Assembly: GCA_964627125.1 (NCBI GenBank)
Contig: CAZVJQ010000034.1
Coordinates: 1 to 13,361 of the forward strand
Length of the DNA stretch: 13,361 nt
Origin: Fastidiosipila sp964627125
GTDB lineage: Bacteria > Bacillota > Clostridia > Saccharofermentanales > Fastidiosipilaceae
Direction of reading: 5' to 3'
Below are positions 1 to 5,404 of the stretch, piece by piece; positions within the stretch are counted from its first letter, which is position 1, and every line of letters begins with the position of its first letter. The position numbers and the translations under genes were made by a program. Below the pieces are notes generated by a model. The model had not been told where the DNA came from. It saw only the letters and a program-made list of their open reading frames with translations, and ran no database searches.

Positions 1-2
1 TT

Positions 3-219
<217 letters not shown>

Positions 220-377
220 CTTGGCTACGGTAGCGTGTTTTATTAAATTGTATTATCTTCTTATTTGATTTTCCTCTACCAAACCTTCGGTGAGTTCTCT
301 ATTATTCAATCTTGCTTCGCCTTACAGCGATTTATTAACCACCTATCGCACACCCTTGCTACGACCTGTTTTGGCGA
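220..377. repeat. Tandem repeat unit 2 (158 bp) with a tRNA-Cys 5' stub
   Basis: This is a near-copy of the preceding unit. It begins with the same 18 bases matching the 5' end of tRNA-Cys, but the sequence that follows on the tRNA sense strand (TCGCCAAAACAGGTCG) is not a D arm, so it is a 5' stub and not a tRNA gene. Differences from unit 1 cluster in the AT-rich part and around the CTTCGG hairpin, where pairing is partly lost. The longest conserved block is around GCTTCGCCTTACAGCGATTT, followed by a TTAACC-A-C run. Confidence 0.9.
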
Positions 378-430
378 CTTGGCTACGGTAGCGTGTTTTA
401 TTTATTGTATATCGTTCTATTTAATTTAAT
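378..430. repeat. Third, truncated copy of the tRNA-Cys 5'-end repeat
   Basis: The 18-base tRNA-Cys 5' sequence recurs exactly at 378-395 and similarity continues for a few tens of bases (GTTTTATTTA-TTGTAT and an AT-rich stretch) before it fades. The rest of the unit is missing. It carries the same TACAAT-like sequence upstream of the stub in the tRNA sense direction. The remaining bases up to about 496 hold no gene; a further decayed resemblance to the stub is at about 430-446. Confidence 0.75.
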
Positions 431-496
431 TTGGCTCTGGGTAGCTTTTATATCCTTATCTACCAATAACCAGCAATGATCATTCTATATCTAATT

Positions 497-531
497 TTAA
501 AAAAAGGTCGGTAGCATAATACGCTCCGACC
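497..531 (-). terminator. Intrinsic terminator of the Met-Glu-Gly tRNA operon
   Basis: On the minus strand GGTCGGAGC pairs with GCTACCGACC (one bulged base) and is followed at once by seven T residues. It lies 6 bases past the CCA of tRNA-Gly, so it ends the three-gene tRNA transcript and separates it from tRNA-Cys. Confidence 0.88.
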
Positions 532-537
532 AAATCA

Positions 538-613
538 TGGAGCGGGATACGAGACTCGAACTCGCGACTTTCACCATGGCAAGGTGACACTCTACCAATT
601 GAGTTAATCCCGC
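538..613 (-). tRNA. tRNA-Gly (anticodon GCC)
   Basis: Minus-strand cloverleaf with acceptor GCGGGAT/ATCCCGC, anticodon stem TCACC/GGTGA around loop TTGCCAT (anticodon GCC), and T loop TTCGAGT. Discriminator U and encoded CCA, both usual for bacterial glycine tRNA. Last gene of the Met-Glu-Gly operon, 36 bp after tRNA-Glu. Confidence 0.96.
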
Positions 614-649
614 GTAAAAATAAAGGCACTATTTAGTATAGATAAAAAG

Positions 650-724
650 TGGTGACCCGTACGGGGTTCGAACCCGTGACCCCACCGTGAAAGGGTGATG
701 TCTTAACCACTTGACCAACGGGCC
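650..724 (-). tRNA. tRNA-Glu (anticodon UUC)
   Basis: Minus-strand cloverleaf with acceptor GGCCCGT/ACGGGTC including one G-U pair, anticodon loop CTTTCAC inside a TCACC/GGTGG stem (anticodon TTC), and T arm CGGG-TTCGAAC-CCCG. Encoded CCA with discriminator A. Only 5 bp separate it from tRNA-Met. Confidence 0.96.
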
Positions 725-729
725 ATATT

Positions 730-805
730 TGGTAGCGGTAGTCGGATTTGAACCAACGACACTTCGGGTATGAACCGAATGCTCTAGCCCCTGAGCTATA
801 CCGCC
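730..805 (-). tRNA. tRNA-Met, elongator (anticodon CAU)
   Basis: Minus-strand cloverleaf with acceptor GGCGGTA/TACCGCT, anticodon stem TTCGG/CCGAA and loop TTCATAC, and encoded ACCA. The first acceptor pair is G-U, so the C1-A72 mismatch of an initiator tRNA is absent. The TTCATAC loop matches the elongator tRNA-Met of Bacillus as I remember it. A tRNA-Ile with a lysidine-modified CAU anticodon is the alternative and is less likely. First gene of the tRNA operon. Confidence 0.93.
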
Positions 806-858
806 ATATCTATTTGCAGTTACCTCAGTAATTCCTGACTACTAAATAGCGCTAATAG

Positions 859-887
859 ATTCTATCAATTCTAATTAATTCTGTCAA
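859..887 (-). promoter_or_regulatory. Promoter of the tRNA-Met-Glu-Gly operon
   Basis: On the minus strand a perfect TTGACA (882-887) is separated by 17 bp from TAGAAT (859-864), a 5 of 6 match to the -10 consensus. Transcription would start near 852, about 46 bases before tRNA-Met. It lies in the gap behind rplL, so the tRNAs need not depend on read-through from rplJL. Confidence 0.85.
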
Positions 888-960
888 ATGTTTTTACTGA
901 TTTTTGCTAATAAATACATTACCAAATTATTACACTAATAATGCCTGTTGAAGCTAAGAA

Positions 961-1332
961 TTACTTAATTTCAACTTTTGCTCCAGCTTCTTCAATTTGG
1001 TTCTTAATGTCTTCTGCTTCTTCTTTTGAAACATCTTCCTTAAGAACTCCTGGTACGTTATCTACAAGAGCTTTAGCTTCTTTTAAGCCTAAACCTGTAA
1101 TAGCACGTACTACCTTAATAACACCAATCTTAGAAGCACCGAAGTCTGTAAGAGTAACTGTAAATTCTGTTTGTTCTTCTTCTTCTGCTGCTCCAGCACC
1201 TGGACCTGCTACTACTGCTGCTGCTGCTGTAACACCGTATTTTTCTTCTAGTTCATGAACTAAATCATTTAGTTCCATAACTGTTAATTCATCAATTGTA
1301 TCTAAAATGCTTGTGATTTTTTCACTTGCCAT
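961..1332 (-). CDS. rplL: 50S ribosomal protein L7/L12
   Basis: The 123-residue product is the stalk protein of the large ribosomal subunit, which as dimers on L10 recruits and stimulates translation GTPases. The N-terminal dimerisation and L10-binding domain is residues 1 to about 33. An Ala/Gly-rich hinge follows (about 35-50, with AAAAVV and GPGAGAA). The globular C-terminal domain runs from about 55 and contains the typical KIGVIKVVR and GLGLKEAKALV stretches. Length is normal. The start ATG has an ideal AGGAGG (1341-1346) 8 bases upstream. It follows rplJ by 22 bp in the rplJL operon. No rpoB follows; a tRNA operon does. I saw no strong terminator after the stop. Confidence 0.98.
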   Translation of the reverse strand: MASEKITSILDTIDELTVMELNDLVHELEEKYGVTAAAAVVAGPGAGAAEEEEQTEFTVTLTDFGASKIGVIKVVRAITGLGLKEAKALVDNVPGVLKEDVSKEEAEDIKNQIEEAGAKVEIK

Positions 1333-1354
1333 GGATCTTTCCTCCTAAATTATA

Positions 1355-2050
1355 TTATTCTGTTTCTTCTGTATTTTCTGTTTCTGTTGATTCTTCAGTT
1401 TCTGCTGCTTCTTCTGTCTCAGTAGTTTCAACTACCTCTTCAGTTGCAACTTCTTCTGATGTTTCTTCTACTTCTGCTGCTTCATCAGTACTATCTGATT
1501 CTGTTGAACTTGAATTGTAGTCTGCTGAGATAACATCTCCTGCTACTTCTTTACCTTCTTCTTCAACCTTCTCTGCAATAGCCTTAGCTAACATTGCAAA
1601 TCCTGTAATTGGTGATGATAAGCTTCCTACTAATCTTGCTCTTAGCTCGTCCATACTTGGCATGGTTGCTAATTTGTTAAGATCTGCTTCACTTAGTACA
1701 ACACCGTCACTAGCTCCAGCCTTTACTTTGAAGATTTCATTCTTCTTAGCAAATTCGTATAAAACTTTAGCTGGTGCAACAACATCTTCACTATAAGCGA
1801 TAGCTGTAGGGCCAACAAAATACTCATCTAAACCTTCGATACCAGCTTCTTCTGCTGCTCTCTTACCGATATTGTTCTTAACAACGTGGTAAGTAACACC
1901 AGCTTCTCTTAAAGTTCTTCTTAACTCAGTATCTTGAGTAACTGTTAAACCTAAGTATTCAGCTAGAACGACTGTTTGAGTAGATTTTAATTCTTCTGCC
2001 AAAGCTGTAACTGCTTCTCTCTTACGATCTAAAATCTTTTCACTTGCCAT
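1355..2050 (-). CDS. rplJ: 50S ribosomal protein L10 with long acidic C-terminal tail
   Basis: L10 anchors the L7/L12 dimers to the 23S rRNA stalk base and acts as autogenous regulator of its own operon. The start chosen is the ATG at 2050, preceded by AGGAGGGG (2056-2063). A longer in-frame start at 2101 would place the N-terminus inside the leader terminator and is rejected. The product is 231 residues, against about 165-175 usual. Residues 1 to about 140 are the rRNA-binding globular domain, and about 145-170 the helix that carries L7/L12. Residues about 177-231 form an extra tail made almost only of Glu, Thr, Ser, Asp, Val and Ala, with no Lys or Arg. The first six residues (MASEKI) are the same as in rplL. 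Regulation: own promoter, L10 leader and terminator upstream. Confidence 0.96.
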   Translation of the reverse strand: MASEKILDRKREAVTALAEELKSTQTVVLAEYLGLTVTQDTELRRTLREAGVTYHVVKNNIGKRAAEEAGIEGLDEYFVGPTAIAYSEDVVAPAKVLYEFAKKNEIFKVKAGASDGVVLSEADLNKLATMPSMDELRARLVGSLSSPITGFAMLAKAIAEKVEEEGKEVAGDVISADYNSSSTESDSTDEAAEVEETSEEVATEEVVETTETEEAAETEESTETENTEETE

Positions 2051-2071
2051 TGTTTCCCCTCCTTTTTCTGT

Positions 2072-2108
2072 AATAAAAATATCCTCATGTCCAAAAAACA
2101 TGAGGATA
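2072..2108 (-). terminator. Intrinsic terminator in the rplJ leader (attenuator)
   Basis: On the minus strand a perfect 10-bp stem TATCCTCATG / CATGAGGATA closes a 9-base loop and is followed by TTTTTATTA. It lies between the L10-binding leader and the rplJ ribosome binding site, with its U tract ending about 9 bases before AGGAGG. This is where an L10-controlled attenuator is expected in Firmicutes. It cannot serve rplA alone, because it lies downstream of the rplJ promoter. Confidence 0.85.
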
Positions 2109-2203
2109 CGATAATCTAATAAATAAACAATAAATGTTAAAACTAGTTTCGCAACCTCGGTAGGAAATTAAGCTCTCGCTCCTACTGTCTTTGGCACTCG
2201 AAT
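2109..2203 (-). promoter_or_regulatory. L10 leader (autoregulatory mRNA element of rplJL)
   Basis: The transcript contains CAAAGACAGTAGGAGC, then GAGCTTAAT and TCCTACCGAGG. The GTAGGA/TCCTAC arms pair around an internal AGC/GCT hairpin. This matches the conserved L10 leader seen ahead of rplJ in Firmicutes, where L10-L7/L12 binds and, in Bacillus, favours termination. The conserved core is about 2155-2197. The element starts right after the promoter and is followed by the terminator at 2072-2108. Recognition is from memory of the motif, not from a covariance search. Confidence 0.85.
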
Positions 2204-2232
2204 ATTATGTTAAATTTTTTACTTCTTGTCAA
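2204..2232 (-). promoter_or_regulatory. Promoter of rplJ-rplL
   Basis: Minus-strand TTGACA (2227-2232) and CATAAT (2204-2209, 5 of 6) with a 17-bp spacer. The predicted start near 2197 begins the L10 leader almost at once. rplJL can therefore be transcribed apart from rplKA, whose last gene ends at 2257. Confidence 0.85.
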
Positions 2233-2256
2233 GGGACAATTTACTAAATACTAAAA

Positions 2257-2937
2257 TTAGTCATTTAGCTTAATATTTGGTCCCATTGCTGATGATACGT
2301 TGATTGATCTTACAAACTGTCCTTTAGCACCTGATGGTTTTGCACGTAAAACTGCATCTTTCAATGCGTTGTAGTTATCTAATAATTGTTCACTTGTAAA
2401 TGAAGCCTTACCAATAACTGTGTGCATTAAGTTTGTTCTATCTAATCTGAACTCAATTTGACCTGATTTTAAGTCACTAATTGCTGTTGTAACGTCAGTT
2501 GTAACTGTACCAGCCTTAGGGTTTGGCATTAAACCTCTAGGTCCTAATACTCTACCTAGTCTACCTACTACACCCATCATGTCTGGAGTTGCAACTACTA
2601 CGTCAAATTCAAACCAGTTTTCATTTTGAATCTTCTCAGCTAATTCTGCACCACCTACGTGATCTGCACCTGCAGCTTCAGCAGCTTCTGCTTGAGCACC
2701 TTGTGCAAATACTAAAACTCTAACGTCTTGACCTGTACCATGTGGAAGTACTACTGTACCTCTAACTTGTTGGTCAGCATGTCTTGAGTCAACACCAAGT
2801 TTAATATGAACTTCGATAGTTTCATCAAACTTAGCTGTAGCTGTTTCTTTAACTAAATCAAATGCCTCTGCTGCATCATAGACTTCCTTAGTTAGGAGTT
2901 CTTGAGCTGCTTGGTATCTTTTACCTCTTTTAGCCAT
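2257..2937 (-). CDS. rplA: 50S ribosomal protein L1
   Basis: L1 forms the mobile stalk that helps release deacylated tRNA from the E site, and in many bacteria represses its own operon by binding the mRNA. The 226-residue length is normal. Recognisable are the N-terminal AKRGKRY start, the EVHIKLGVD segment, the VVLPHGTG loop, and the conserved block GRLGRVLGPRGLMPNPKAGTV near residues 126-146. The start follows the rplK stop by only 2 bp. Its Shine-Dalgarno sequence (GTGAGGAG) lies in the last codons of rplK, so the two genes are probably translationally coupled. Confidence 0.97.
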   Translation of the reverse strand: MAKRGKRYQAAQELLTKEVYDAAEAFDLVKETATAKFDETIEVHIKLGVDSRHADQQVRGTVVLPHGTGQDVRVLVFAQGAQAEAAEAAGADHVGGAELAEKIQNENWFEFDVVVATPDMMGVVGRLGRVLGPRGLMPNPKAGTVTTDVTTAISDLKSGQIEFRLDRTNLMHTVIGKASFTSEQLLDNYNALKDAVLRAKPSGAKGQFVRSINVSSAMGPNIKLND

Positions 2938-2939
2938 AA

Positions 2940-3380
2940 TTACTCCTCACTCTCGTCATCTTCAATAGTAATACCCATACTACGAGCTGTACCTTCAATT
3001 AATCTCATAGCTGACTCAACTGATGCTGCATTGGTATCTACCATTTTCTTCTCTGCGATCTTACGTACTTCAGATCTCTTAACTGAAGCTACTTTCGCAC
3101 TTTCAGGATTACCTGAACCTTTACTTACGTTAACAGCTTGCTTCAACAATGTTGCAGCTGGAGGAGTTTTAGTAATAAATGTATAAGAACTATCTTGATA
3201 TACAGTAATAACAACAGGGATTAAAGATCCTGCATCTTGCTGTGTTCTCTCGTTAAATTCTTTAACAAATTGTGGAATAGAAATTCCATTTTGTCCTAAA
3301 ACTGGTCCAACCGGTGGTGCTGGAGAAGCTGCTCCTGCAGGTATCTGCAGTTTAACAATATTTTTTACCTTCTTGGCCAT
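2940..3380 (-). CDS. rplK: 50S ribosomal protein L11 with short acidic C-terminus
   Basis: L11 sits at the GTPase-associated centre of the 50S subunit and is needed for the stringent-response signal from RelA-type enzymes. I use the ATG at 3380, with GGGAGGTGG just upstream. A longer frame to 3449 adds 23 residues unlike any L11 and overlaps the promoter hairpin. The 146-residue protein has the N-terminal domain with the proline-rich switch (AASPAPPVGP, about 17-26) and GQNGI. The C-terminal RNA-binding domain (about 70-140) ends with GTARSMGI. The family usually stops within a few residues of this point; here EDDESEE is added. The codons of that addition supply the ribosome binding site of rplA. 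Confidence 0.97.
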   Translation of the reverse strand: MAKKVKNIVKLQIPAGAASPAPPVGPVLGQNGISIPQFVKEFNERTQQDAGSLIPVVITVYQDSSYTFITKTPPAATLLKQAVNVSKGSGNPESAKVASVKRSEVRKIAEKKMVDTNAASVESAMRLIEGTARSMGITIEDDESEE

Positions 3381-3410
3381 AAGCCACCTCCCATAAAATA
3401 ATTTCTTCCT

Positions 3411-3445
3411 TAAATAAAGAAAGCTGTCACTATTAGCGACAGCTT
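3411..3445 (-). terminator. Hairpin between nusG and rplK (terminator-like, or 5' stem-loop of rplK mRNA)
   Basis: Minus-strand AAGCTGTC (3438-3445) and GACAGCTT (3421-3428) form a perfect 8-bp stem with a 9-base loop, followed by TCTTTATTT. It could end read-through from rpmG-secE-nusG. It also lies where the rplK transcript is predicted to begin (about 3442), so it may instead cap that mRNA as a 5' stem-loop. The U tract is interrupted, so termination strength is uncertain. Confidence 0.65.
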
Positions 3446-3448
3446 GCA

Positions 3449-3477
3449 ATTATATACTTATATTAAAAATAAATCAA
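3449..3477 (-). promoter_or_regulatory. Promoter of rplK-rplA
   Basis: Minus-strand TATAAT (3449-3454) with TTGATT (3472-3477, 4 of 6) at a 17-bp spacing. It lies in the 102-bp gap between nusG and rplK. The predicted start near 3442 falls at the base of the hairpin at 3421-3445. Confidence 0.75.
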
Positions 3478-3482
3478 GTCAA

Positions 3483-4205
3483 TTAATAGCTCATAACTTG
3501 GGCGAAGTCTAGTTCAACAGGTGTTTCTCTACCAAACATTGATACTGATAAACTTACCTTCTTCTTCTCATGACTAATTTCAACAACTGTTCCAATGAAA
3601 CTCTCAAGTGGACCATTGATAATTCTAACACTATCGCCAACTTCATAGTCAACTTCAGGTACCCAATCAGTTTCAACACCCATCATAGCTAGTTCTTCAT
3701 TACGTAGAGGCACTGGCTCTGATTCAGGTCCAACAAATCCTGTTACACCTTGAACATTTCTTACTATATACCAGATTTCATCATTATTAATCATTTGGAT
3801 TAATACATAACCTGGGAAAATCTTACGAGTTACAGTCTTCTTCTTACCATCTTTAACTTCTACAACTTCCTCTTCAGGAACTTCGACTTCAAAAATGTAT
3901 TCTTGTAAATTTCTATTTTGGACAATCTGCTCTATAGTTCTCTTAACCTTATTCTCATATCCTGAATAAGTATGTAAAACATACCAGTTAGGTTTACTAG
4001 GATCGTATATGTCCTCATCACTTGTTTGAGGTAATTCTTCATTACCTTCTTGTGCTTCATTTGTAGCATCTGAGTCAATATTTTCATCTGTTAAAGATTC
4101 TGTATCTTCGTTGCTAAGTGAAACAGCATCATCTATCGCTTCTTCTGCAGCATTAAATACTTCATCATTTGTCTCTTCATTTGATTCAAAATTGTTTAAT
4201 AACAT
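3483..4205 (-). CDS. nusG: Transcription termination/antitermination factor NusG with acidic N-terminal extension
   Basis: NusG binds RNA polymerase through its NGN domain and affects pausing, Rho-type termination and coupling to ribosomes through its KOW domain. The NGN domain begins at NWYVLHTYSGYE (Trp74) and includes KIFPGYVLIQM and VTGFVG. The KOW domain is about residues 188-240, with GDSVRIINGPLESFIG. The first 73 residues are an addition: strongly acidic, without Lys or Arg before residue 71, and rich in Glu, Asp, Asn, Ser and Thr. Typical NusG starts only a few residues before the NGN domain. The start is supported by GAGGAG upstream, and no internal Met lies near the domain border, so the extension looks genuine. 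24 bp after secE. Confidence 0.95.
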   Translation of the reverse strand: MLLNNFESNEETNDEVFNAAEEAIDDAVSLSNEDTESLTDENIDSDATNEAQEGNEELPQTSDEDIYDPSKPNWYVLHTYSGYENKVKRTIEQIVQNRNLQEYIFEVEVPEEEVVEVKDGKKKTVTRKIFPGYVLIQMINNDEIWYIVRNVQGVTGFVGPESEPVPLRNEELAMMGVETDWVPEVDYEVGDSVRIINGPLESFIGTVVEISHEKKKVSLSVSMFGRETPVELDFAQVMSY

Positions 4206-4229
4206 TCTGTCTCACTCCTCTCGCATTGA

Positions 4230-4610
4230 TTATTCAACATCGCCAGTTGTTGTAACAATAGTAGTTTGTTCAGGCTCTTCTTCTTCCTCTTCAACTTCTT
4301 GTGCGATTGTTGTTTGGACAGTATCCTCAAGCTCTACTGGAGCTGTGTTGAATCCAAGTGCATTTAAAATCAATGTCATAATTGAGTCAATTGCAAATAC
4401 AAGTATTGCAACTAATGCAACAATTACAATAACAACAATTGTTGTTTGAGTAGTTGTTTTCTTATCAGGCCACACTACTCTCTTTAATTCAGAAGTCATT
4501 GATTTAAAGAAGTTTTTAATTCTATCCCAAATTCCAGGTTTTTGACCCTTCTTGGATTTATTATCCTTCTTATTATCACTTGATTTCTTTACTTCATTCT
4601 TTCTTGCCAT
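4230..4610 (-). CDS. secE: Preprotein translocase subunit SecE with acidic C-terminal tail
   Basis: SecE is the essential clamp subunit of the SecYEG export channel in the cytoplasmic membrane. Residues 1-25 are rich in Lys. The amphipathic segment with the family signature (FKSMTSELKRVVWP, about 35-48) comes next, and a single membrane segment spans about 57-84. Family members of this type normally end soon after the helix. Here a tail of about 40 residues (88-126) follows, with a run of Glu (EVEEEEEEPE) and Thr-rich ends. By SecE topology this tail would face outside the cell. Start ATG follows AAGGAA. Between rpmG (32 bp) and nusG (24 bp), the usual order. Confidence 0.93.
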   Translation of the reverse strand: MARKNEVKKSSDNKKDNKSKKGQKPGIWDRIKNFFKSMTSELKRVVWPDKKTTTQTTIVVIVIVALVAILVFAIDSIMTLILNALGFNTAPVELEDTVQTTIAQEVEEEEEEPEQTTIVTTTGDVE

Positions 4611-4642
4611 ATTAAATTCCTTTCAGAGAATTCAGTATAAAA

Positions 4643-4807
4643 CTACTTAGTTTCTTTGTGAACTGTATGTTTACGACAGAAAGGACAATGTTTATTTAAT
4701 TCTAAACGGTCAGTGTGTGCTCTCTTGTTCTTCTTAGTAGTATAGTTTCTTTGCTTACATTCATCACAAGCAAGAATAATAATTTCTGCTACACCAGTTT
4801 TTGCCAT
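4643..4807 (-). CDS. rpmG: 50S ribosomal protein L33 (zinc-binding form)
   Basis: A 54-residue protein read directly from the minus strand, starting MAKTGVAEII and ending HKETK with a TAG stop. It carries two CxxC pairs, CDEC (14-17) and CPFC (41-44), marking the zinc-binding (C+) type of L33. The NYTTKKNKR stretch is typical of the family. The start has GGAGGG about 7 bases upstream. First gene of the rpmG-secE-nusG operon, with its own promoter at 4873-4902. A zinc-free L33 paralogue, if present, is outside this window. Confidence 0.96.
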   Translation of the reverse strand: MAKTGVAEIIILACDECKQRNYTTKKNKRAHTDRLELNKHCPFCRKHTVHKETK

Positions 4808-4840
4808 CTTATTTCCCTCCGTATTGTAAAGTTATCCATA

Positions 4841-4865
4841 AAAATAAAAGCCCGTATTCACAGGC
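4841..4865 (-). promoter_or_regulatory. 5'-terminal hairpin of the rpmG transcript
   Basis: Minus-strand GCCTG/CGGGC forms a 5-bp stem (one G-U) with a 6-base loop, followed by TTTTATTTTTAT. The predicted transcription start (about 4866) is directly at its base. It resembles a weak intrinsic terminator but has nothing to end except read-through from rlmH or its own leader. A role in mRNA stability or early attenuation is possible and unproven. Confidence 0.5.
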
Positions 4866-4872
4866 GAAAATG

Positions 4873-4902
4873 ATTATATCACAGTATTTCAGGAGCTGTC
4901 AA
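4873..4902 (-). promoter_or_regulatory. Promoter of rpmG-secE-nusG
   Basis: Minus-strand TTGACA (4897-4902, perfect) and TATAAT (4873-4878, perfect) with an 18-bp spacer. A TG one base before the -10 makes an extended -10. This is the strongest promoter in the window by eye. The 11 bases TGTGATATAAT are shared with the walR promoter. Confidence 0.92.
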
Positions 4903-4939
4903 ACACAACAGTACCAGTATTTAGCCAGTAAATTAATCA

Positions 4940-5404
4940 CTATTTGTGATATTTTTCATTTTTATTAATTTTAAATGCTCTATATATTTGTTCTAGTAAT
5001 ATTACTCTTGCCATCTGATGGGTAAAAGTCATCTTACTCATACTTAATCGGTAGTTACATTGTAACAGTAATTCATCAGAAAATCCTAAAGAACCTGCAA
5101 TTATAAAACAAAGATTTGACCCACCTTGCTCTAACCATTTAGGCACATGATTTGCTAATTCTAGTGAATCCATATGTTTACCAGAAACATCTAATGCTAC
5201 TACATGAGAGTTAGGCTTAACCTTTGCCAGCAACCTCTCACTCTCTTCTTCTTTAGCTCTTAATTCAGGAATATTATCTGAAGCATCTTGCACTTCAACT
5301 ATCTCTAAATTTACATACTTATTTAAACGCTTAGAATAATCTTCTATTCCAAGCTTCAACCACTTATCTTTAATTTTACCTGCACAAACAATTTGTATAT
5401 TCAT
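4940..5404 (-). CDS. rlmH: 23S rRNA (pseudouridine1915-N3)-methyltransferase RlmH
   Basis: RlmH is a small SPOUT methyltransferase that uses S-adenosylmethionine to methylate pseudouridine 1915 in helix 69 of 23S rRNA. With the start at 5404 the protein has 154 residues, close to the family's usual 155-160, and begins MNIQIVCAGK as expected. An in-frame ATG 5 codons earlier is less likely. Conserved parts are VALDVSGK (69-76), the cofactor-loop region IIAGSLGF (101-108), MSKMTFTHQMARVILLEQIYRAFKI and the C-terminal YHK. The loop usually reads GG in Firmicutes (IGGSxG) and here reads AG. The ATG overlaps the walJ stop by one base (TAATG), indicating coupling. Confidence 0.95.
   Translation of the reverse strand: MNIQIVCAGKIKDKWLKLGIEDYSKRLNKYVNLEIVEVQDASDNIPELRAKEEESERLLAKVKPNSHVVALDVSGKHMDSLELANHVPKWLEQGGSNLCFIIAGSLGFSDELLLQCNYRLSMSKMTFTHQMARVILLEQIYRAFKINKNEKYHK

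Noticed and set aside
378..395. Second and third tRNA-Cys genes
   Set aside because: Only the first 15 or so bases of the tRNA are present; no anticodon arm, T arm or CCA follows.
506..531. tRNA-Cys-like GCTACCG inside the tRNA operon terminator as another stub
   Set aside because: Only seven bases match and they are needed for the terminator stem; chance or simple convergence is enough.
926..942. Perfect inverted repeat ATTATTA-CAC-TAATAAT after rplL as terminator
   Set aside because: The stem is made only of A-T pairs and no good T run follows on the minus strand; too weak to call a terminator.
1326..1520. Plus-strand Ser/Val-rich open frame opposite the rplJ tail
   Set aside because: It is the complement of a repetitive Glu/Thr coding region; no SD and no family resemblance.
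2051..2101. N-terminal extension of rplJ by 17 residues to an upstream ATG
   Set aside because: The extension is read from the terminator stem and lacks an SD sequence; the ATG at 2050 has AGGAGGGG and matches L10 starts.
3381..3449. N-terminal extension of rplK by 23 residues
   Set aside because: It covers the promoter -10 edge and hairpin; AKKVKNIVKLQIPAG is the normal L11 start and has its own strong SD.
4936..4950. Hairpin ATCAC-N5-GTGAT at the rlmH stop as terminator
   Set aside because: Only 5 bp and no T run on the minus strand.
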